Assembly: GCA_903918155.1 (NCBI GenBank) | Contig: CAIXDD010000198.1 | Location: forward strand, 1 to 8,266 | Direction: 5' to 3' | Length of the DNA: 8,266 nucleotides | Origin: an uncultured Hyphomicrobiales bacterium | GTDB taxonomy: Bacteria; Pseudomonadota; Alphaproteobacteria; Rhizobiales; Beijerinckiaceae | Shown: piece by piece, positions 1 to 4,703 of the stretch | How the letters are laid out: the number at the start of each line of letters is the position of its first letter | Numbering within the stretch: the first letter of the stretch is position 1 | Translations under genes and position numbers: made by a program | Notes under the pieces: model-generated | Told to the model about the DNA's origin: nothing | The model's input: the letters and a program-made list of their open reading frames with translations, nothing else | Databases searched by the model: none

Positions 1-2
1 CC

Positions 3-95
3 GCCGATCTCACCGCCAACAAGCTCATGAAGGACACACGCTTTGCCCTGTCCTGGCGCGAGCAGCGAAGGGCGCTGGGGTTTGAGGTGCGTTGA
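3..95 (+). CDS. C-terminal end of an unidentified protein (5' end outside window)
   Basis: Frame 3 is open from the window edge and ends at TGA 93-95. It gives a 30-residue tail that includes KLMKDTRFALSWREQRRALG and ends in FEVR. Third codon positions are about 80% G or C, like the confident genes in this window. The other two frames hit stops within the first 90 bases. A probable hairpin terminator starts three bases after the stop, which supports this being a genuine gene end. I do not recognise the family from so short a tail and suggest no function. It could still be a chance open frame. Confidence 0.5.
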   Translation, partial: ADLTANKLMKDTRFALSWREQRRALGFEVR

Positions 96-97
96 TT

Positions 98-120
98 GAG
101 GACAAAGCTTATCCTCGTTT
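98..120 (+). terminator. Probable intrinsic terminator after the partial gene
   Basis: GAGGA at 98-102 pairs with TCCTC at 112-116. After one C/A mismatch, AA 104-105 pairs with TT 109-110 around an AGC loop. GTTT follows the stem. The position directly after the stop at 93-95 fits a terminator. The T-run is short, so termination may be weak. Confidence 0.4.
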
Positions 121-439
121 AACGCGCCTATCGCCTCCCTCAGTAGAGCAGTCGCCGCTATCCCTTGACCAAGCACATGCGCGACAACGCGCCTGCGTGC
201 TGTCTGCGTCTAAGACCGAACCACGCCGCCTCAAAAGCGCACTGCCTGCCGCGCAGTCAGAGACCGCCGTACTGCGAAAAACGCCGACAGAGATTTCGAG
301 TGTGGGTTAGCGCCAAAAAGTCCGTCCATGCGTCTCTGACGCGGGCCGCTAAAAACAAGCCGCCGCAAGCGTCGGAAAAGGCGCGCGAAATAAGACGCCA
401 GAAACGCGGAAGTGACTTCCAATTCAATATGTTAGGCGG
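121..439. other. Gene-free stretch before the tRNA
   Basis: I see no convincing gene here. Short open frames on both strands lack ribosome binding sites, recognisable motifs and the codon bias of the neighbours. This stretch has visibly more A/T than the genes. The only structure I can point to is the short palindrome GGAAGTGACTTCC at 408-420, about 20 bases beyond the 3' end of the tRNA. There is no integrase fragment and no visible copy of the tRNA end, so there is no evidence for an integrated element. Confidence 0.5.
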
Positions 440-529
440 TGGCGGAGGGAGCGGGATTCGAACCCGCGATACGGTTTCCCGTATACACACTTTCCAGGCG
501 TGCGCCTTCAACCACTCGGCCACCCCTCC
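440..529 (-). tRNA. tRNA-Ser, anticodon GGA
   Basis: The minus strand folds as a class II tRNA. The acceptor GGAGGGG (529-523) pairs with UCCCUCC (450-444), with a G-U as the seventh pair. The D arm carries GCCGAGTGGTTGAAGGC. The anticodon stem CACGC/GUGUG holds the loop CUGGAAA, so the anticodon GGA (495-493) reads UCC and UCU. The long variable arm is UACGG-GAAA-CCGUA, the hallmark of serine tRNAs. The T arm is GCGGG-UUCGAAU-CCCGC. The discriminator base is G (443), usual for tRNA-Ser, and CCA is encoded at 442-440. All stems close, so this should be functional. Confidence 0.97.
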
Positions 530-771
530 GTTGCGCGCTTTAAGGCGCACGCAAAACCTTTCGTCGCCGCTCCGGCGCTGGATCGATCCTGCCCCCCCGC
601 GCGACGCGGCGCAAGCCATAGACCAATTGATCCCGCCCGCCAAGGCCTGCGAGACCGCGCGGCGGGCGCTGGGGAGCGGGCGGCCCCCTCGGGCGCGCCC
701 CCTTTTGCGCGCATGGACAGAAGCTTTACAAAGAGATAGTTTCAAGCTCCTGATTCTAATGGCGAAGCTAG
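530..771. other. Intergenic region between tRNA-Ser and the small membrane protein gene
   Basis: I see no gene here. The segment just right of the tRNA (531-554) must contain the tRNA promoter, since that gene reads leftward. It has an imperfect inverted repeat, TTGCG...CGCAA, but no clear -35/-10 pair. Bases 691-700 are the palindrome GGGCGCGCCC, followed by CCTTTT. Before the next gene the sequence turns A/T-rich (720-760). It holds a TTTACA hexamer at 725-730 and TCTAAT at 755-760, but the spacing is too long for one standard promoter. Confidence 0.4.
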
Positions 772-1095
772 ATGTTTCGTTTCCTCGTTCGCGCTGTTGG
801 CGTCCTGTTCCTCGCCGGCGGTTTCGCCGCTTTCGTGATCGACGGCGCGCGCACGATCGCCGCCTCCAGCCTCGTGGTCACCGCCTTCGGCGAGACCAGC
901 CGCCAGATGTTCCCGCGCCACTTCCCGCTGCTGCAGTCCTTCGTGGAGCAGCGCCTGCATCCTTTGGCCTGGGACCCTTTCCTTCTGGCGGTCTTCCTGC
1001 TGCCGACGGCCTTCGTTTTCGCCGCCTTCGGATTGCTGCTTTTGTGGCTGGCGCGCCGGCGCGAGGCCGCGCTGGACGCGTTGACGCGCGCGTGA
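772..1095 (+). CDS. Small two-helix membrane protein of unknown function
   Basis: This encodes a 107-residue protein with two hydrophobic segments. The first, about residues 3-23, follows a short basic N-terminus. The second, about residues 69-93, ends in a basic stop-transfer run (LARRRE). About 45 mostly polar residues lie between them. By the positive-inside rule both ends should be cytoplasmic and the loop (TAFGETSRQMFPRHF region) periplasmic. No catalytic motif is visible. From memory, similar small proteins precede msrA in other Hyphomicrobiales, sometimes named as PetM-like; I regard that name as unsupported. The ATG at 772 has only a weak GGCGAAG upstream. The gene lies 55 bases before msrA on the same strand and may be cotranscribed with it. 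Confidence 0.75.
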   Translation: MFRFLVRAVGVLFLAGGFAAFVIDGARTIAASSLVVTAFGETSRQMFPRHFPLLQSFVEQRLHPLAWDPFLLAVFLLPTAFVFAAFGLLLLWLARRREAALDALTRA

Positions 1096-1150
1096 GGGCG
1101 CCGCTGGACGCCCCCGCCGCGCGGCCTAGAATGGCGAGAGGAGGCCGCTC

Positions 1151-1819
1151 ATGTTCCCGTTCCGCAAGAAAGCCGAAATGATCACGCCGGAAGAGGCGCT
1201 GCCCGGCCGCGACCAGCCCATTCCCCCGTCGCCAAGCCATTACGTCTTCGGCTCTCCCATCGTTGCGCCCTGGCCGGAGGGCGCGCGCATGGCGATGTTC
1301 GGCATGGGCTGTTTCTGGGGCGCGGAGCGCAAGTTCTGGCAGATGGGCGCGGGCGTCCTCGTCACGGCGGCGGGCTATAGCGGCGGCTTCACGAAAAATC
1401 CGACCTATGAGGAAGTCTGCTCCGGCCGCACCGGCCACAATGAGGTCGTCCTCGTGGTCTTCGATCCGGCCCGGACGTCTTACGAGGCCCTGTTGAAGAC
1501 TTTTTGGGAGAACCACGATCCCACGCAGGGCATGCGGCAGGGCAATGACGTGGGCACGCAATATCGTTCCGGGATCTATGCGTTCGACGCCGCGCAATTG
1601 GCGGCCGCCCGCGCCAGCCGCGACGCCTATCAGCAGGCGCTCGCCGCCCATGGCGTCGGCGCGATCACGACCGAGATCGTCGAGGCCGGCCCCTTCTATT
1701 ACGCCGAGGCCTATCACCAGCAATATCTCGCCAAAGTGCCCAATGGCTATTGCGGCCTGGGCGGCACGGGCGTGTCCTGTCCGATCGGCGTGGGCGTCGC
1801 CGCCGCGCAGGCAACCTGA
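1151..1819 (+). CDS. msrA: Peptide-methionine (S)-S-oxide reductase MsrA
   Basis: A 222-residue enzyme that reduces the S form of methionine sulfoxide in proteins and free methionine, using thioredoxin. The family signature GCFWGAE lies at residues 53-59, with catalytic Cys54. Two C-terminal cysteines, Cys201 (GYCGLGG) and Cys210 (VSCPIG), match the recycling and resolving cysteines of the E. coli-type enzyme. GYSGG and HNEVVLVVFDP are further family motifs, as are DPTQGMRQGNDVGTQYRSGI and the C-terminal EAYHQQYL. There is no signal peptide, so it should act in the cytoplasm. The strong Shine-Dalgarno GAGAGGAGG at 1136-1144 supports the ATG at 1151. The roughly 45-residue extension before the catalytic core is of a kind seen in proteobacterial MsrA. 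No methionine-R-sulfoxide reductase domain is fused. Confidence 0.97.
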   Translation: MFPFRKKAEMITPEEALPGRDQPIPPSPSHYVFGSPIVAPWPEGARMAMFGMGCFWGAERKFWQMGAGVLVTAAGYSGGFTKNPTYEEVCSGRTGHNEVVLVVFDPARTSYEALLKTFWENHDPTQGMRQGNDVGTQYRSGIYAFDAAQLAAARASRDAYQQALAAHGVGAITTEIVEAGPFYYAEAYHQQYLAKVPNGYCGLGGTGVSCPIGVGVAAAQAT

Positions 1820-1860
1820 CTCCGGGCGCGCGCGTTCAGGGGAGAGCGAGGAGCCTCCCC

Positions 1861-2166
1861 ATGTATCTTGCGCGCTTTTCCTACGACGTTCTGCCGATCC
1901 ATCGCGAAGAGGCGATGGAGTTCATCCGCCGCGAAGCGCAGGCTGCGCGCGAGAAAGGGCTGGAGGCGCGGTTGCTCGTGCCGCTCACCCGCTCCGCCGG
2001 CGGGGCGGCGCTGGAATTCGAGGTGGAGCTGAAGGATCTCGCCGATCTCGAAGTCTTTCGTCATCGCGGCATCGGCACAAGCGAAGACACAGGCGCGTGG
2101 ATGCGCGCGTTCAGCGAGATTCTCGCAGCCCCGCCCACGACCGAAATTTTCAGGCTTGCCGATTGA
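1861..2166 (+). CDS. Conserved-looking small protein of unknown function
   Basis: A 101-residue soluble protein without signal peptide, membrane helix or cysteine. The order looks like a beta strand (YLARFSYDV), a charged helix (REEAMEFIRREAQAAREKG), a strand pair (ARLLVPLTR; ALEFEVELKD) and a helical C-terminus (AWMRAFSEIL), ending in EIFRLAD. That pattern would suit a small alpha-beta fold such as a dimeric ferredoxin-like barrel, but this is inference and I cannot name a family. The start is well supported: GAGGAG at 1848-1853 lies seven bases before the ATG, whereas upstream in-frame codons overlap msrA. It begins 41 bases after msrA and is probably in its transcript. Confidence 0.8.
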   Translation: MYLARFSYDVLPIHREEAMEFIRREAQAAREKGLEARLLVPLTRSAGGAALEFEVELKDLADLEVFRHRGIGTSEDTGAWMRAFSEILAAPPTTEIFRLAD

Positions 2167-2175
2167 ACCGGTCCC

Positions 2176-2781
2176 TCACGCCGGGCGGCTGAGAAAGCGC
2201 GAGCCTTCGAGCGTGAAACGCCACAGCCTGTCGCGCGCCTGCGTGAGGCCGATGCGCGGGCTTGCGCGCATCTGCGCAAGCCTTGGCGCCAGCGCGATCT
2301 CGAAAGGCGGGCCGAGTGCGTTCGCCCCGTTCAGCGCAAGATCGACGCCCAGCGCCTGCGCGAGCCGTCCGGGGCCAGCGCATAACAGGCGCGTCGCGGG
2401 CGCTTCGGATGTCAGGGTCGCGCGCCGCGCGCGCATCGCGTCCAGCCCGGCGAGCGGCTCGAGCGCGCGCAGCAGAACCGCGTCGCCGGGCGCGCCTGCG
2501 ACGATGTTGAAACAATCATGCAGCCCGTAGACGCGATAGACATAGGCCGTGCCCGGCGCGCCGAACATGGCCGCGTTGCGCGCCGTGCGTCCGCGATGGG
2601 AATGAGACGCAGGGTCGTCGCGCCGATAGGCCTTGGTCTCCACGATCCGGCCGCCCACGCCCGCGACATAGATTTCGGCGCCGATCAGCGCGCGCGCAAG
2701 GCCCACGGCGTCCATCGCGACCGCATCCGCCAACGCATCCGCCAACATATCCGCGCGCGCATGCGCGCCGGCGTCATCCAC
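2176..2781 (-). CDS. mpg: 3-methyladenine DNA glycosylase homologue (AAG/MPG family) with altered catalytic residue
   Basis: A 201-residue member of the alkyladenine DNA glycosylase family, which excises alkylated purines in base excision repair. Core motifs run from GGRIVETKAY (43-52) through DPASHSHRGRTARNAAMFG (56-74), the PGTAYVYRVYGLHDCFN block (76-92) and VLLRALEP (102-109). By alignment with human AAG, Tyr52, His60, Tyr85, Asn92 and Arg105 match Tyr127, His136, Tyr162, Asn169 and Arg182. The position of catalytic Glu125, the second E of the usual ETEAY, is Lys50 here, so the activity is uncertain. The GTG start has AGGA eight bases upstream and overlaps the preceding gene by eight bases, suggesting translational coupling. 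Alternative starts are ATG at 2748 or 2715, both without a good ribosome binding site. The N-terminus (ADMLADALADA) comes from a short DNA repeat. Confidence 0.92.
   Translation of the reverse strand: MDDAGAHARADMLADALADAVAMDAVGLARALIGAEIYVAGVGGRIVETKAYRRDDPASHSHRGRTARNAAMFGAPGTAYVYRVYGLHDCFNIVAGAPGDAVLLRALEPLAGLDAMRARRATLTSEAPATRLLCAGPGRLAQALGVDLALNGANALGPPFEIALAPRLAQMRASPRIGLTQARDRLWRFTLEGSRFLSRPA
2722..2754. repeat. 12-bp tandem repeat inside the mpg N-terminus
   Basis: CGCATCCGCCAA occurs twice in perfect tandem (2722-2745), followed by a degenerate partial third copy (CATATCCGC, 2746-2754). The unit is a multiple of three, so it adds Leu-Ala-Asp-Ala type residues at mpg codons 10-20 without shifting the frame. 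Copy number could vary between strains. Confidence 0.7.
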
Positions 2782-3001
2782 TCGTCGATTCCTGTGCGTC
2801 GTCGTCGGGATCGTCGGGGTCGGGCAGGGCGCCTGCGCCCGGCGTCGACATCGGATTGGTGAGGTCCCGGCGCGCGTGCGGGCCGGCGGCGGGGTAATCG
2901 GCGCTCTTGTCCGCGCGCGCCCTTTTTTCGCCCGGCTTTCCGCCCTGCGGCCCCTTGGGGCTGCGGTTGGCGGGCGGAACGGGCGGCATGCGCCGGGCCA
3001 T
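2774..3001 (-). CDS. Small proline-rich, probably disordered protein
   Basis: A 75-residue hydrophilic protein starting MARRMPPVPPANRSPKGPQG. It has a basic, Gly/Pro/Lys-rich middle and an acidic C-terminus (LPDPDDPDDDAQESTSG). There is no signal peptide, membrane segment or cysteine, and the composition predicts intrinsic disorder. From memory, short proteins opening with PPVPPANRSPKGP are widespread in Hyphomicrobiales without known function; the acidic tail here seems different from the ones I recall. I chose the ATG at 3001 because GGAGAA (3008-3013) lies six bases upstream. The in-frame ATG at 3025 has no such signal. The stop overlaps the mpg start (GTGGATGA, 2774-2781), so the two genes form an operon, but this does not by itself imply a DNA repair role. 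Confidence 0.7.
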   Translation of the reverse strand: MARRMPPVPPANRSPKGPQGGKPGEKRARADKSADYPAAGPHARRDLTNPMSTPGAGALPDPDDPDDDAQESTSG

Positions 3002-3099
3002 CTGCGCTTCTCCGGGGTCGCTCATGAGCGTTGACGATCAGCGGGCGACGAGCCAACGCCGCCCGGCGCCGCTTGTTCCCTGCGGCGTCCGGCGTCGGG

Positions 3100-3128
3100 C
3101 TGACAAGCGCCGAGGGGCTCGCTAATCT
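3100..3128 (+). promoter_or_regulatory. Candidate sigma-70-type promoter for the exported methyltransferase gene
   Basis: CTGACA at 3100-3105 matches five of six bases of TTGACA. The -10 could be TAATCT (3123-3128, 17-base spacer) or GCTAAT (3121-3126, 15-base spacer). It lies about 50-80 bases before the ATG at 3179, in the divergent spacer 3002-3178. The -10 match is mediocre. Confidence 0.35.
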
Positions 3129-3178
3129 GCCTCATGAGCCCGGCTATAGCATGGCTGCGGCGATGTGGAGGAAAACGC

Positions 3179-4045
3179 ATGTTCGGCATTGAATCGGCGC
3201 GGCGCGGATTTGTGGCCATCGGTCTGTCCGCGACGCTGGGCCTCGCCGCCCTCGCGAGCCCCGCCTTCGCGCAGGACGCCAAACAGGACGCCAAGCAAGA
3301 AGGCAGGCAGGATTTCCAGCCGACCGTCGGCCAGCGCGGCAAGGACGTCGTATGGGTGCCCAGTCCGCAGGCGCTCGTCGACCGCATGCTCGACATGGCG
3401 AAGGCGACGCCGAAGGATTATCTGATGGATCTGGGCTCCGGCGACGGGCGCACGGTGATCACCGCCGCCAAGCGCGGGCTGACGGCGCTGGGCATCGAAT
3501 ATAATCCCGACATGGTCGAATTGTCGCGCCGCGCCGCCGAGAAGGAAGGCGTGTCCGGCAAGGCGAAATTCGAAAAGGCGGACCTGTTCGAGACCGACCT
3601 GTCCAAGGCCGACGTGATCACGATGTTCCTGTTGCCCGACATCAACCGGCGCCTGCGTCCCAATATTCTGGACCTGCGGCCCGGCGTGCGCGTCGTCTCC
3701 AACACATTCGACATGGGCGACTGGACGCCCGATCAGGTCGCCGACGCGGGCGGCGATTGCACGTCCTATTGCCGCGCCCTGTTGTGGATCGTGCCGGCGA
3801 AAGTCGAAGGCGTGTGGAAGACGGCCGACGGCGAAGCGACCTTCGAACAAAGATACCAGATGGTGACCGGCTCGGTGCGCGCCGGCGCGTCGGTCGACTC
3901 GATCTCGCAAGGCAAGATCGACGGCGAGCGGATCGTCTTCACCGCCGGCCAGGTGGTCTATACGGGCAAGATCTCCGGCTCCGTCATCGAAGGCGTCGCC
4001 AAGGGCCCCGCCGGCGAAAAGCCGTTCCGCGCCACGCGCGGCTGA
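3179..4045 (+). CDS. SAM-dependent class I methyltransferase-like protein with signal peptide
   Basis: A 288-residue protein. Residues 1-31 form a signal peptide: ARRGFVAIGL, a hydrophobic stretch, and a likely AFA|QD cleavage after residue 31. The two arginines before the hydrophobic core could make it Tat-dependent. A charged linker with QDAKQDAKQE follows. The methyltransferase core starts near residue 57, with SAM motif I LMDLGSGDGRT (82-92) and the acidic motif II residue in GIEYNP (Glu107). DLFETDLSKADVITMFLLP resembles motifs III-IV. The last ~75 residues (from GVWKTADG) look like a separate beta-rich, lipocalin-like domain. The substrate is unknown. GGAGGA at 3167-3172, six bases before ATG 3179, decides the start; the earlier in-frame ATG at 3134 would bury the signal peptide. 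The gene is monocistronic, ended by the terminator at 4082-4110. Confidence 0.88.
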   Translation: MFGIESARRGFVAIGLSATLGLAALASPAFAQDAKQDAKQEGRQDFQPTVGQRGKDVVWVPSPQALVDRMLDMAKATPKDYLMDLGSGDGRTVITAAKRGLTALGIEYNPDMVELSRRAAEKEGVSGKAKFEKADLFETDLSKADVITMFLLPDINRRLRPNILDLRPGVRVVSNTFDMGDWTPDQVADAGGDCTSYCRALLWIVPAKVEGVWKTADGEATFEQRYQMVTGSVRAGASVDSISQGKIDGERIVFTAGQVVYTGKISGSVIEGVAKGPAGEKPFRATRG

Positions 4046-4049
4046 GGCG

Positions 4050-4072
4050 TCACGTCAAATTAACTGACGTGA
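4050..4072. promoter_or_regulatory. Perfect 8-bp inverted repeat, possible operator or RNA hairpin
   Basis: TCACGTCA (4050-4057) and TGACGTGA (4065-4072) are perfect inverted repeats around a seven-base A/T-rich spacer. A further half-site-like ATGTCA follows at 4072-4077. It sits between the methyltransferase stop and its terminator, upstream of ppa. No T-run follows, so it is not itself a terminator. It could be a protein-binding site or a 3' stabilising hairpin. Confidence 0.4.
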
Positions 4073-4081
4073 TGTCAGATG

Positions 4082-4110
4082 AAAGGGTCGGCTTTGCGCC
4101 GGCCCTTTTT
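4082..4110 (+). terminator. Intrinsic terminator of the methyltransferase gene
   Basis: AAAGGGTCGGC (4082-4092) pairs with GCCGGCCCTTT (4098-4108) around the loop TTTGC. All eleven positions pair, with one G-U, and the stem runs into TTTTT followed by ATT. It separates the methyltransferase gene from ppa, so ppa should have its own promoter between 4110 and 4147. Confidence 0.88.
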
Positions 4111-4147
4111 ATTGCGTGCGCGTTTTTCAGTGCGTGGAGTTTTAACC

Positions 4148-4696
4148 ATGAATTTGGATGCTGTTTCGGTCGGCGCCGACGCGCCCAACGTCGTCAATGT
4201 CGTCATTGAAGTGCCCATCGGCGGCGAGCCGATCAAATACGAACTCGACAAGGCCTCCGGCGCTCTGTTCGTGGACCGCTTTCTCTACACGCCGATGCGC
4301 TATCCCGGGAATTACGGATTCATCCCCGGCACGCTGTCCGGCGACGGCGATCCTTGCGACGTGATCGTCGCCAACACGCGCGCCATCCTGCCCGGCGCCG
4401 TCATGTCCTGCCGCGTCATCGGCGTGCTGAAAATGGAGGACGAGGCCGGCGTGGACGAAAAGATTCTCGCCGTGCCCGAGACGAGGCTCACGCGCCGTTA
4501 CGAAAACGTGCGCGACGTGGAGGACGTGCCGGAGATCACCTTGCGCCAGATCGAGCATTTCTTCGAGCATTACAAGGATCTCGAAGCCGGCAAATGGGTC
4601 CGGGTGATCGGCTGGGGCGACGCGGAGGAGGCGCGCGCCCTCGTCGCGGCCGCGATCCTGCGCGGTCAGGCGGCGAAATTGTCGCGCGCGGCCTGA
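4148..4696 (+). CDS. ppa: Inorganic pyrophosphatase, family I
   Basis: A 182-residue cytoplasmic enzyme that hydrolyses pyrophosphate to phosphate with Mg2+, pulling biosynthetic reactions such as nucleic acid synthesis and aminoacylation forward. All the active-site residues I can place relative to E. coli PPase are present. They are Lys30 and Glu32 (KYELDK), Arg44, Tyr56 (PGNYGFIPGTL) and the metal-binding signature DGDPCDV with Asp66, Asp68 and Asp71. Asp98, Asp103 and Lys105 (KMEDEAGVDEKI) complete the set. Length and order match the family (E. coli about 176 residues). GGAG at 4136-4139, eight bases before ATG 4148, supports the start. The gene sits directly after a terminator and its stop is seven bases from that of the convergent lipoprotein gene. 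Confidence 0.97.
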   Translation: MNLDAVSVGADAPNVVNVVIEVPIGGEPIKYELDKASGALFVDRFLYTPMRYPGNYGFIPGTLSGDGDPCDVIVANTRAILPGAVMSCRVIGVLKMEDEAGVDEKILAVPETRLTRRYENVRDVEDVPEITLRQIEHFFEHYKDLEAGKWVRVIGWGDAEEARALVAAAILRGQAAKLSRAA

Positions 4697-4702
4697 GGCC
4701 GC
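4688..4702. terminator. Hairpin at the ppa/lipoprotein convergence, weak terminator candidate
   Basis: GCGGCC (4688-4693) and GGCCGC (4697-4702) are perfect arms around TGA, which is the ppa stop codon itself. The 15-base palindrome lies where the two convergent genes meet and could slow both polymerases. On the plus strand only TT follows and on the minus strand no T-run follows, so it would not be a standard intrinsic terminator. Confidence 0.35.
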
Positions 4703-4703
4703 T

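Noticed and set aside
440..529. Attachment site of an integrated element at tRNA-Ser
   Set aside because: There is no integrase, no repeat of the tRNA 3' end in the window, and the flanking genes are ordinary chromosomal ones.
1104..1132. CTGGAC-N17-TAGAAT as an msrA promoter
   Set aside because: The predicted start would fall inside the Shine-Dalgarno GAGAGGAGG, leaving almost no leader, and the -35 is weak. Cotranscription with the upstream gene is as likely.
165..1181. A 338-codon open frame on the plus strand
   Set aside because: It runs through the opposite-strand tRNA and the membrane protein gene in another frame, is arginine/proline-rich without motifs, and reflects scarcity of stop codons in high-G+C DNA.
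3122..3910. A 262-codon minus-strand open frame opposite the methyltransferase
   Set aside because: It has no ribosome binding site and no motif, and it follows from the codon bias of the real gene on the other strand.
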